Shown piece after piece: positions 1 to 5,057 of a stretch of DNA of 6,745 bases. Source of the stretch: Flavobacteriales bacterium (GTDB lineage: Bacteria > Bacteroidota > Bacteroidia > Flavobacteriales_F > PHOS-HE28). Each line of letters starts with the position of its first letter. Within the stretch, counting starts at the first letter, position 1. A program made the position numbers and the translations under genes. The notes beneath the pieces were generated by a model. The model saw only the letters and a list, made by a program, of their open reading frames with translations. It made no database searches and was not told where the DNA came from. The stretch is from NCBI GenBank assembly GCA_025455765.1, contig JALOLX010000071.1, forward strand, positions 1 through 6,745. Direction: 5' to 3'.

Positions 1-107
1 CCCCAACTGTCCAACCCCCAACTGTCCCACGCCCAACTGTCCAACCCCCAACTGCCCAACCCCCAACAGCTCCAACTCCCAACTGTTCCAACTCCCAACG
101 TTGCAAC
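1..107. repeat. 15-bp tandem repeat array (7 units, reaches window edge)
   Basis: Seven head-to-tail units can be laid out by eye: 1-15, 16-30, 31-45, 46-60, 61-76, 77-92 and 93-107. The consensus is CCCCAACTGTCCAAC. Units five and six are 16 bp, and divergence increases towards the ogt stop codon at 111-113. The first units are the most alike, so the array probably continues to the left of the window. It lies directly 3' of ogt on the minus strand, where it reads as GTTGG-rich DNA. There are no unique spacers, so it is a minisatellite-like array and not a CRISPR. It has no obvious terminator structure. Its function is unknown. Confidence 0.85.
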
Positions 108-110
108 CCC

Positions 111-620
111 TCAAAACAACTCCTTCGGCAGTGCTCCTTCATGCTCCAACAGCCACTTCTTCCTCCATAGGCCCCCCACGTAGCCGGTCAACAGGCCGTC
201 GGTGGCGATCACCCGATGGCAGGGCACGATGATCGGGATGGGGTTCGACCCGCAGGCATTGCCCACTGTGCGCCCCATGGCCCTTCCGCCGATGCTGGTG
301 CCGATGTCCTGGTAGCTGCGTGTGCGACCAAAGGGGATACGCATGAGCGCTTCCCAGACCAGCTTCTGGAAGCGGGTGCCGAGCTGTTGTACAGGAAGGT
401 CGAACTGCTTTCGGGTACCGGCGAAATAGGCGTTCAGCTGGCGTTCGGCCTCCTTCAATACGGCTGGGGGCTTGCTGGCCCGCACGGGAAGTGCATCGAA
501 GGAGAGCCGGGTGATGAGCGCACCATCGCTCTCCACCCAAAGCTTGCCGATGGGGCTGTTGACCACCACCACATGGAACGGTGCGAACAGGGTGGGGGTG
601 TTGGTGCGTATGCGTGCCAT
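111..620 (-). CDS. ogt: Methylated-DNA--[protein]-cysteine S-methyltransferase (Ogt/MGMT)
   Basis: This 169-aa suicide repair protein moves the alkyl group from O6-alkylguanine (and O4-alkylthymine) in DNA onto its own cysteine. The active-site signature IVPCHRV is at residues 131-137, with acceptor Cys134 and His135. By spacing against human MGMT, Arg117 matches the arginine finger, Asn126 the hinge Asn, and Glu161 in LLEHE the Glu of the Cys-His-Glu relay. Residues about 15-75 form the poorly conserved N-terminal domain, and 81-165 the DNA-binding catalytic domain. The length is normal for single-function Ogt, with no Ada domain. The start is placed at MARIRT: the same frame stays open up to 1124, but there it is antisense to DUF2461 and encodes no recognisable domain. 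The gene is divergent from DUF2461 with 36 bp between the starts. A 15-bp repeat array begins right after the stop. Confidence 0.93.
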   Translation of the reverse strand: MARIRTNTPTLFAPFHVVVVNSPIGKLWVESDGALITRLSFDALPVRASKPPAVLKEAERQLNAYFAGTRKQFDLPVQQLGTRFQKLVWEALMRIPFGRTRSYQDIGTSIGGRAMGRTVGNACGSNPIPIIVPCHRVIATDGLLTGYVGGLWRKKWLLEHEGALPKELF

Positions 621-633
621 GCGTTCCGCTGGA

Positions 634-651
634 TATCTTCGGACAAAATAA
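634..651. promoter_or_regulatory. Candidate divergent -7 promoter boxes between ogt and DUF2461
   Basis: The 36-bp divergent gap holds TATCTTCG at 634-641 on the plus strand, a match to the Bacteroidota -7 form TAnnTTYG, ending 15 nt before the DUF2461 ATG. On the minus strand, TTATTTTG (651 down to 644) is a one-mismatch TAnnTTTG box ending 23 nt before the ogt ATG. Neither has a clear -33 TTTG partner. If both are used, the promoters almost overlap and the two genes would compete for polymerase. This is inferred from motif matches only. Confidence 0.4.
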
Positions 652-656
652 GCACG

Positions 657-1331
657 ATGGCCTGGTTCACCACAGACTACAATGCCTTCTTCAAGGACCT
701 TGCGCGGCATAACAACAAGGAGTGGTTCGATGCCAACAAGGCCCGCTACACCCGCAGCGTAAAGGAACCGTTCGAGGCCTTCGTGGGCGACCTGATCGCG
801 GCGGTTGCCAAGGTGGACAAGGGGGTGCAGATCACGCCCAAGGAGGCCATCTTCCGGTTGCACCGCGATGTACGCTTCAGCAAGGACAAGACCCCCTACA
901 AGACCCGGATGTCCGCCATCGTATCGCGCGCTGGTCGCCACGACCATTCCGCCGCGGGTGTCTACCTGGAACTGGGACCGGAGAACGTGGGCATTTACGG
1001 TGGACAGTACATGCCGGAACGCGATGCCGTGCAGCAGATCCGGGAGCATATCGCAGCCCATGGCAAGGAGTTCCGAAAGCTCTACACGGCGAAGGCCTTC
1101 GTGGATCTGTTCGGTGAGATCCAAGGCGAGCGGAACAAGGTGCTGCCGGCCGAGTTCAAAGCGTTGGTGAAGGACGAGCCCTACCTCGCGAACAAGCAGT
1201 TCTATTTCATGGCCGAACTACCGCCAACATTGGTAACCTCACCGAAGCTGCTGGATACGGTGATGGAGCACTACCACGCCATGCGGCCGTTGAACAAGTT
1301 CTTCGCTCAGGCACTGGGCAAGGTAGGCTGA
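657..1331 (+). CDS. DUF2461 domain-containing protein (TIGR02453 family)
   Basis: This 224-aa protein matches the DUF2461 family along its whole length, a normal size for the family. Recognisable stretches are the N-terminal FFKDLARHNNKEWFDANK (residues 11-28), RDVRFSKDKTPYKT (70-83), which is the most characteristic block, GVYLELGPENVGIYGGQYMP (101-120) and the C-terminal MEHYHAMRPLNKF (203-215). It has no signal peptide or membrane segment and is probably cytoplasmic. The biochemical function of the family is not known. The start is MAWFTT: the upstream in-frame extension back to 216 is antisense to ogt and has no family similarity. A TATCTTCG box lies 15 nt upstream, leaving a very short leader. 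It ends 71 bp before the convergent YceI gene. Confidence 0.9.
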   Translation: MAWFTTDYNAFFKDLARHNNKEWFDANKARYTRSVKEPFEAFVGDLIAAVAKVDKGVQITPKEAIFRLHRDVRFSKDKTPYKTRMSAIVSRAGRHDHSAAGVYLELGPENVGIYGGQYMPERDAVQQIREHIAAHGKEFRKLYTAKAFVDLFGEIQGERNKVLPAEFKALVKDEPYLANKQFYFMAELPPTLVTSPKLLDTVMEHYHAMRPLNKFFAQALGKVG

Positions 1332-1343
1332 TCGCAAGGGTGC

Positions 1344-1380
1344 CAAAAAGAAGAAGGGCGACCACTCGCGCGGCCGCCCC
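1344..1380 (-). terminator. Probable Rho-independent terminator of the YceI gene
   Basis: In the gap between the convergent DUF2461 and YceI genes, GGGCG (1356-1360) can pair with CGCCC (1375-1379) around a 14-nt GC-rich loop, with weaker mismatched pairing continuing outward. Read on the minus strand, the stem is followed by a T-rich tract (complement of the A-rich 1344-1355), as expected for an intrinsic terminator of YceI. On the plus strand only a short CTTT run follows, so termination of DUF2461 by the same hairpin is less certain. Confidence 0.5.
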
Positions 1381-1402
1381 TCCTTTCACCAATCGGATAC
1401 GC

Positions 1403-2056
1403 TTACTGCGCCTTGGCGGTAAGGGTGACGTCGAGTTCGATGTTGTCGTTCAGGATCATGTCCTTCGCGCCGGTGCTCCAAGCCACGCCGTACTTCTGGC
1501 GGTCGAAGGCGAGCTTGCCGGTCACCGTGGCCATGCCGTCAGCCTCGGTCACCGTTACGTCGGTCACCTTTTCTTCGTTGGTCTTGCCACGCACGGTGAG
1601 GTTACCGTACACGGTGTTGCCCTCCACGCGGGTGATGTCGAAGGTGGCGGTGGGGAAGCTGTCCACAGCAAAGAAGTCAGGGGACATCAGGTGGCCGATC
1701 AGCATGGCCTTGGTGCCCTGCTTGCTGCCATCGGGAGCGTAAGCGCTGTCCTGTGCAGCCATGCTCTTCAGGTCCACCACGAAACCACCAGCGGTGATCT
1801 GGGGGCCTTTCATGGCCAGCTTGCCGTCGGTGAGGCTAACGGTGCCGTAGTGGCTCTTCACACCCAGCATGGTGCCGGTCCACTTCACCGTGCTGGCGGC
1901 GGCGTCCACCATGTAGGTCTTTTCCATGGCGGCAAGAGCGGCCAGGCTGTCAGCGGTAGCCTTTTCTTTTTGAGCGGCGATCTCTGCCTCGCTCGGGCCA
2001 CAGGCTACAATGGAAAGAACTGCGAATGCAGCTACAGAAAGGGAAAGGGCTTTCAT
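1403..2056 (-). CDS. YceI-family lipoprotein
   Basis: This is a 217-aa exported protein. Residues 1-19 form a lipoprotein signal peptide with lipobox SIVAC and lipidated Cys19. An Ala/Glu/Lys-rich helical spacer (about 22-46) follows, then a YceI beta-barrel domain (about 48-215). Family blocks are visible: HLMSPDFFAVDSFPTATFDI (122-141), FDRQKYGVAW (184-193) and the terminal DMILNDNIELDVTLTA (199-214). YceI proteins have a lipocalin-like fold that binds polyprenoid or other amphiphilic ligands in the periplasm; the physiological role here is unknown. It is transcribed alone: a good Bacteroidota promoter lies upstream, the paaH terminator lies beyond that, and a terminator lies downstream. 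The start is fixed by the signal peptide. There is no evidence of a link to the paa genes other than adjacency. Confidence 0.93.
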   Translation of the reverse strand: MKALSLSVAAFAVLSIVACGPSEAEIAAQKEKATADSLAALAAMEKTYMVDAAASTVKWTGTMLGVKSHYGTVSLTDGKLAMKGPQITAGGFVVDLKSMAAQDSAYAPDGSKQGTKAMLIGHLMSPDFFAVDSFPTATFDITRVEGNTVYGNLTVRGKTNEEKVTDVTVTEADGMATVTGKLAFDRQKYGVAWSTGAKDMILNDNIELDVTLTAKAQ

Positions 2057-2085
2057 GGTCGGTCTTCAGAGGTTGTGTTGGGTGG

Positions 2086-2118
2086 CAAAAGTAAGAAAAA
2101 ACTTTCCATGGAAACAAA
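2086..2118 (-). promoter_or_regulatory. Bacteroidota-type promoter of the YceI gene
   Basis: Read on the minus strand, TTTG (2118-2115) and TACTTTTG (2093-2086) are separated by 21 nt. This matches the Bacteroidota -33 TTTG / -7 TAnnTTTG arrangement, with an exact -7 box. The box ends 29 nt before the YceI ATG, giving a short leader. The -33 element lies inside the T-rich tail of the paaH terminator, so the two signals overlap. This is the best-formed promoter in the window. Confidence 0.65.
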
Positions 2119-2146
2119 AACGATCGGCAAGTTTTGAACGATCGTT
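2111..2146 (-). terminator. Rho-independent terminator downstream of paaH
   Basis: On the minus strand, AACGATCG (2146-2139) pairs perfectly with CGATCGTT (2126-2119) across a 12-nt loop. It is followed immediately by TTTGTTTC (2118-2111). A stem plus T-rich tail 25-60 nt past the paaH stop is a standard intrinsic terminator and would close the paa transcript before YceI. The palindrome GAACGATCGTTC (2137-2148) overlaps one arm. Confidence 0.65.
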
Positions 2147-2170
2147 CTTAGGTCATTCTCAGGTCAGGTC

Positions 2171-3388
2171 TTAATGCGCTGCCATTCGACGCAGCAAGGG
2201 GGAGGGACGGTAGCGGTCTTCGCCATAGGTGGCTTGCAACCGTTCCAGCACGCGCAACCAATGCGCCGCGCCCTTTTCTTCGGCCCAGGCCAACAGACCC
2301 TTGGGATAGTTCACCCCCTTGGTCATGGCCAGGTCGATGTCCTTGGCACTGGCCACCTGCCAGAACAGCGCATCCGCCGCTTCGTTGATGAGCATGGCGA
2401 GGATGCGTTCGATGATCACGTTGGAAACCTCCGCCGGGTCTCCTGAGGTACGAAGGGACCCTGCGGCCTGGGCATGTCCCGCAGGGTCCTCTGCGAGAGA
2501 CCCTGCGGAGGTCTGAGGTACGATCGCGCCGCTCGCATCATACTGGTAGTAACCGCGTCCGCTTTTCCGTCCCAACCTTCCGCTTTCCACCTGTCGTTGT
2601 TGTGTGAAGCTGGGCTTGTAGCGTGGGTCGTAGAAGAAGGCCTCCCACACGGTCTTCGTCACGGTGAAGTTGATGTCGTTGCCGATGAGGTCCATCAACT
2701 CGAAGGGCCCCATTTTGAAACCCACGCTCTTCATGGCCGCGTCGATGGTGGGCATATCGGCGATGCCCTCTTCGTAGATGCGGATGGCCTCGCCGTAGAA
2801 GGGCCGCGCCACCCGGTTCACAATGAAGCCGGGCGTGTCCTTGCACACCACGGGCACCTTGCCCCAAGCCTGCATCAGGGCCATCATGCGTGTGGTCAGC
2901 GCGGCATCCGTGGCCAGTCCGGGCACCACCTCCACCAGCGGCAGCAGGGGGGCGGGGTTGAAAAAGTGCAGGCCCACCATACGCTCGGGGTGCTTCAGCT
3001 TACCGGCGATGGCGGTTACGGATAGGGAAGAAGTGTTGGTGGCAAGAATGGCATCGGTCGCTACAATGCCTTCCAATTCCGCGAAGAGCTTTTGCTTGAT
3101 GACCAGGTCCTCGATGATGGCCTCGATCACCAGCCCGCTGCCCGCGAGTTCCTTCAGGTCGCTGGCCGGGGTGATGCGACCATGGATACCATCGGCCTGC
3201 TCAGTGGTGAGCTTGCCTTTTTCCACCAGCTTGTCCAGCGTCTTGCGCAGACCGGCCAAGGCTTTGTCCACGGCTTCGCGGCGGGTATCGAACAGCACCA
3301 CATTGTGCCCAGCCTGTGCGGCCACCTGCGCAATGCCGCTGCCCATCGTCCCTGCGCCGATCACGGCGATCTTCATTGAACTGTCCAT
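2171..3388 (-). CDS. paaH: 3-hydroxyacyl-CoA (3-hydroxyadipyl-CoA) dehydrogenase PaaH
   Basis: This 405-aa protein oxidises (3S)-hydroxyadipyl-CoA to 3-oxoadipyl-CoA with NAD+ in aerobic phenylacetate catabolism. The Rossmann motif GAGTMG is at residues 11-16. Catalytic residues align by spacing with human HADH: Ser120 (TNTSS), His141 (GLHFFNP), Glu153 and Asn191 (GFIVNRV). The NAD domain spans about 5-184. Two C-terminal 3HCDH domains follow, about 186-282 and 322-395, the second containing INEAADAL and TKGVNYPKGLLAWAE. The linker between them (about 285-320) is a Gly/Ala/Ser-rich stretch encoded by a palindromic repeat, which is unusual. PaaH is preferred over FadB-like roles because paaG, paaD and paaC are adjacent. 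The start could instead be Met5 (MKIAVIG), where the conserved domain begins. Met1 lies four bases after a GATCTTCG box shared with paaG. Confidence 0.92.
   Translation of the reverse strand: MDSSMKIAVIGAGTMGSGIAQVAAQAGHNVVLFDTRREAVDKALAGLRKTLDKLVEKGKLTTEQADGIHGRITPASDLKELAGSGLVIEAIIEDLVIKQKLFAELEGIVATDAILATNTSSLSVTAIAGKLKHPERMVGLHFFNPAPLLPLVEVVPGLATDAALTTRMMALMQAWGKVPVVCKDTPGFIVNRVARPFYGEAIRIYEEGIADMPTIDAAMKSVGFKMGPFELMDLIGNDINFTVTKTVWEAFFYDPRYKPSFTQQRQVESGRLGRKSGRGYYQYDASGAIVPQTSAGSLAEDPAGHAQAAGSLRTSGDPAEVSNVIIERILAMLINEAADALFWQVASAKDIDLAMTKGVNYPKGLLAWAEEKGAAHWLRVLERLQATYGEDRYRPSPLLRRMAAH
2437..2523. repeat. Palindromic repeat element embedded in paaH
   Basis: GGACCCTGCGG (2456-2466) and CCGCAGGGTCC (2479-2489) form a perfect 11-bp inverted repeat around 12 nt. 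A third copy of the core, GACCCTGCGG, lies at 2499-2508. The 11-mer CTGAGGTACGA occurs at both ends (2443-2453 and 2513-2523), 70 bp apart and therefore in different reading frames. The block encodes roughly PaaH residues 289-318, a low-complexity interdomain linker. It looks like a dispersed palindromic element that settled in frame at a tolerant site. Confidence 0.7.
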
Positions 3389-3402
3389 GGCGCGAAGATC
3401 GG
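3389..3402 (-). promoter_or_regulatory. Candidate near-leaderless promoter box of paaH
   Basis: On the minus strand GATCTTCG (3400-3393) differs from TAnnTTYG only in its first base and ends four nucleotides before the paaH ATG. The 17-nt stretch CCGATCTTCGCGCCATG is repeated at paaG with one difference. If it is a -7 box, transcription would start at or near the ATG, giving a leaderless message. No RBS or clear -33 element is visible. It could instead be a conserved translation-initiation context. Confidence 0.35.
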
Positions 3403-3408
3403 GGTGGG

Positions 3409-3440
3409 GATCAGAAGATCAGATGATCAGAAGATCGGGG
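3409..3440. repeat. Left GATCAGAN octamer repeat flanking the toxin-antitoxin module
   Basis: There are four consecutive 8-bp units: GATCAGAA, GATCAGAT, GATCAGAA and GATCGGGG, with GATC at 3409, 3417, 3425 and 3433. A further GATCGGGG lies at 3397-3404. The segment 3417-3438 matches the reverse complement of 4237-4258 at 20 of 22 positions. The two blocks therefore form an imperfect inverted repeat around the toxin-antitoxin cassette. The array sits in the 100-bp divergent gap between paaH and the antitoxin. Confidence 0.75.
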
Positions 3441-3451
3441 CGCTTCGGAAA

Positions 3452-3481
3452 ATACGTATCTTTGGTAGGAACCCACGTACG
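3452..3481 (+). promoter_or_regulatory. Promoter -7 box and possible operator of the toxin-antitoxin operon
   Basis: TATCTTTG at 3457-3464 is an exact TAnnTTTG -7 box, ending 24 nt before the antitoxin ATG; no convincing -33 TTTG is seen. Two short palindromes with a CGTA core, ATACGTAT (3452-3459, overlapping the box) and CGTACG (3476-3481), are centred 23 bp apart. Ribbon-helix-helix antitoxins commonly repress their own promoters by binding such symmetric sites, so these are operator candidates. A purine stretch GAAGG (3481-3485), four bases before the ATG, could serve as a weak RBS. Confidence 0.5.
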
Positions 3482-3488
3482 AAGGTGC

Positions 3489-3758
3489 ATGAAAACCAAG
3501 CTGACATTGAGCATAGATGAGTCCGTGGTCCGCAAGGCGCGCGCCCATTCCAAGCGCACTGGCCTTAGTGTCAGCGCCATGGTCGAGGAGTATCTGCGGT
3601 CCATCGCCGGCAGCACGGGCGAGGGCTCGTGGGCGCGGTCGGTGAATGGCAGCATGGCCGATGGCTTCACAGAAGAGAGTGTTGAGCGCAATGACAGGTT
3701 GGGTTTCCTGCTCAGGAAATACGCGGGTGGGCGTAAGGCCAAAGGACGGGCGGCATGA
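3489..3758 (+). CDS. Ribbon-helix-helix antitoxin (DUF6364-like) of a PIN toxin module
   Basis: This is an 89-aa protein. The N-terminal 40 residues (KTKLTLSIDESVVRKARAHS, then GLSVSAMVEEYLRSI) show the strand-helix-helix pattern of a ribbon-helix-helix DNA-binding domain, of the DUF6364 type often paired with PIN toxins in Bacteroidota. The C-terminal half (about 41-89) is Gly/Ser-rich and then basic (RKYAGGRKAKGRAA). It is the expected toxin-neutralising tail. The stop overlaps the toxin start (ATGA, 3755-3758), typical of translationally coupled toxin-antitoxin pairs. The start is MKTKLT: the frame stays open upstream to 2823 but there is antisense to paaH. It is oriented against the surrounding paa genes and probably represses its own promoter. 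The pairing is clear; the exact family name is from pattern recognition. Confidence 0.85.
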   Translation: MKTKLTLSIDESVVRKARAHSKRTGLSVSAMVEEYLRSIAGSTGEGSWARSVNGSMADGFTEESVERNDRLGFLLRKYAGGRKAKGRAA

Positions 3759-4216
3759 GGTCCGTTTTCTTGGATACGAGCGTCATCGCGGACCAGTACT
3801 TCCGAGAAAAAGCGGATAACGACCCTGGCATCATCCTACTGGACCGTATCCAACAGGGAGAGTTGGAGGGTTGGACTTCCGCCCAGTGCATCCTTACGAC
3901 CATGTTCTTCATGGAGAATGCAAGGGACCGCAAAGGAGCGCGGAAGTTCAGCCAGAAGCGCATTATAGAGGATATGGAGCGTCTGCTCTCGTTCGTGGAA
4001 CTGATCGAAGTACATGCCGGGCATTTTGGCATGGCTTTCCGAAGCGGGTGGCCCGATCTGGAGGATGCGGTGCTTTATGCCGCCGCTGATAGCAGCGGCA
4101 AGGTTGATGCCGTGATCAGTGAGGATCGACGCGGTTTTCGCCAGGCCAAAGGCATTCCCGTGTTCACCTGTGCGGAGTTCCTCAGGCAGGTAAAGAACGA
4201 TGACAAGATCAAATGA
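3755..4216 (+). CDS. PIN domain toxin (VapC-like ribonuclease, PIN_3-type)
   Basis: This 153-aa protein is a probable metal-dependent RNase toxin. The N-terminal VFLDTSVIAD carries the first acidic residue, Asp7. Asp101 and Asp104 lie in WPDLEDAVLYAAA (99-111), and VDAVISEDRRGF (117-128) carries Asp118 and Asp124. The C-terminal IPVFTCAEFL (135-144) is the usual closing strand and helix of PIN_3-like proteins. The position normally held by the second acidic residue (after strand 2) reads TSAQCILTTM, with no Glu. This is common in PIN_3-type members, but the active site should be checked. The start overlaps the antitoxin stop. The gene ends 40 bp before the stop of convergent paaG, and its last codons contain two GATC sites in phase with the right-hand octamer repeat. 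RNA target unknown. Base composition is lower in GC than the neighbouring paa genes (30 of 60 in 3961-4020). Confidence 0.85.
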   Translation: MRSVFLDTSVIADQYFREKADNDPGIILLDRIQQGELEGWTSAQCILTTMFFMENARDRKGARKFSQKRIIEDMERLLSFVELIEVHAGHFGMAFRSGWPDLEDAVLYAAADSSGKVDAVISEDRRGFRQAKGIPVFTCAEFLRQVKNDDKIK

Positions 4217-4234
4217 TCATTGCGCCAGCACGCA

Positions 4235-4258
4235 TTCCGATCGTCTGATCCTCTGATC
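4235..4258. repeat. Right GATCAGAN octamer repeat, inverted relative to the left copy
   Basis: Read on the minus strand the units are GATCAGAG, GATCAGAC and GATCGGAA. GATC sites at 4239, 4247 and 4255 are exactly 8 bp apart. Two more GATC sites, at 4207 and 4215, fall in the same 8-bp phase and overlap the end of the toxin gene. The block overlaps the paaG stop codon (4257-4259). With 3417-3438 it forms a 20/22 inverted repeat bracketing the toxin-antitoxin genes. Confidence 0.75.
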
Positions 4259-5036
4259 ACTCCCCCTTATACACCGGCTTCCGCTTCTCCAAGAACGCCT
4301 TCACCCCCTCATTGTAATCGTAGCTGCGGCCGGCGATGCTCTGCAGCTCGTTCTCGTGGTCCAACTGGGTGTCGAGGCTGGTGTTCTGGGAGCGGTTCAG
4401 GGCCTCCTTGGTGAGGGCGATGGCCTTGGTGGGCATGGTGGCCAGCTTCTTCGCGAGGGTGGTGGCCTCGTTCATCAATTCGGCATCAGGCACGGCCTTC
4501 CAGATCATGCCCAGTGACTCGGCCTCCTTGGCGCTCACCTTGGGTGCCAGGATCATTTGCCCGAAGGCGCGCTGCATGCCCACCAAACGCGGTAGGGTGA
4601 ACGTGCCGCCGCTATCGGGGATCAGGCCGATGTTGATGAAGCTCTGGATGAAGTTGGCGCTCTCGGCCGCCAGCGTCAGGTCGCAGGCGTAGGCGATGTT
4701 GGCCCCGGCACCGGCCGCCACACCGTTCACCGCGCACACTACCGGCTTGGGCAGGTTGCGAATGCGCCGCACGATGGGGTTGTACTGCGTGCTGATGATC
4801 TCCTCGATCTTGGTGCCCGGCGCGATGGCCTCCGCCAGGTCCTGCCCAGCGCCGAAGGCCCGCCCTTCACCGGTGAGCAGTACGGCCCGCACGCTGGCGT
4901 CGTCCTTCGCCTTGTCCAACGCCGCGATGGTCTCCAGCGCCATCTCGCGGTCGAAGCTGTTCAGCTTGTCCGGACGGTTCAGGGAAATGGTGGCTACGCC
5001 GTCGGCGATGGTGAAGAGGATCTTGGTGTAGGACAT
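4257..5036 (-). CDS. paaG: 2-(1,2-epoxy-1,2-dihydrophenyl)acetyl-CoA isomerase PaaG
   Basis: This is a 259-aa enoyl-CoA hydratase/isomerase (crotonase) fold protein of normal family length. In aerobic phenylacetate degradation PaaG converts ring-1,2-epoxyphenylacetyl-CoA to oxepin-CoA. Visible blocks are ISLNRPDKLNSFD (17-29), GRAFGAGQDLAEA (58-70), the CoA and oxyanion-hole loop, GVAAGAGANIAYACDL (105-120), the second oxyanion-hole loop, and GLIPDSGGTFTLPRL (137-151). Asp141 in PDSGGT matches the catalytic Asp of E. coli PaaG. The two glutamates of true hydratases are not evident, favouring PaaG over PaaF. Residues 235-255 form the C-terminal helix with the usual EGVKAFLEKRKPVY ending. The start lies 21 bp after the RusA-like gene and four bases after a GATCTTCG box. 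The stop overlaps the GATCAGAN repeat. Confidence 0.92.
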   Translation of the reverse strand: MSYTKILFTIADGVATISLNRPDKLNSFDREMALETIAALDKAKDDASVRAVLLTGEGRAFGAGQDLAEAIAPGTKIEEIISTQYNPIVRRIRNLPKPVVCAVNGVAAGAGANIAYACDLTLAAESANFIQSFINIGLIPDSGGTFTLPRLVGMQRAFGQMILAPKVSAKEAESLGMIWKAVPDAELMNEATTLAKKLATMPTKAIALTKEALNRSQNTSLDTQLDHENELQSIAGRSYDYNEGVKAFLEKRKPVYKGE

Positions 5037-5050
5037 GGTGCGAAGATCGG
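5037..5050 (-). promoter_or_regulatory. Candidate near-leaderless promoter box of paaG
   Basis: GATCTTCG (5048-5041 on the minus strand) ends four nucleotides before the paaG ATG. It is embedded in CCGATCTTCGCACCATG, which matches the paaH start region at 16 of 17 positions. It resembles TAnnTTYG except for the first base. A promoter here would let paaG be expressed independently of the two inserted genes upstream. Motif evidence only. Confidence 0.35.
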
Positions 5051-5057
5051 TAGTCGA

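Noticed and set aside
1..107. Possible CRISPR array
   Set aside because: The 15-bp units are directly contiguous, with no spacers and no cas genes.
216..656. In-frame upstream extension of the DUF2461 reading frame
   Set aside because: It is antisense to ogt, and family similarity starts at the Met at 657. It is a by-product of the high GC content.
621..1124. In-frame upstream extension of the ogt reading frame giving a 337-residue protein
   Set aside because: This part is antisense to DUF2461, encodes no recognisable domain, and the Ogt homology begins near the Met at 618-620.
1340..2137. Long plus-strand open frame opposite the YceI gene
   Set aside because: It is His/Gly-rich shadow translation with no domain, while the opposite strand encodes a full YceI lipoprotein with signal peptide, promoter and terminator.
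2443..2523. Interpreting the duplicated CTGAGGTACGA as a target-site duplication of a simple insertion
   Set aside because: The copies are 70 bp apart, which would shift the frame of an uninterrupted paaH. They are more likely internal parts of the repeat element itself.
2474..3025. Plus-strand open frame opposite paaH
   Set aside because: It is a His-rich shadow of the well-conserved PaaH coding sequence, with no start context.
2823..3488. Upstream extension of the antitoxin frame
   Set aside because: It is antisense to paaH and crosses the GATCAGAN repeats. The antitoxin homology starts at MKTKLT, with a -7 box just upstream.
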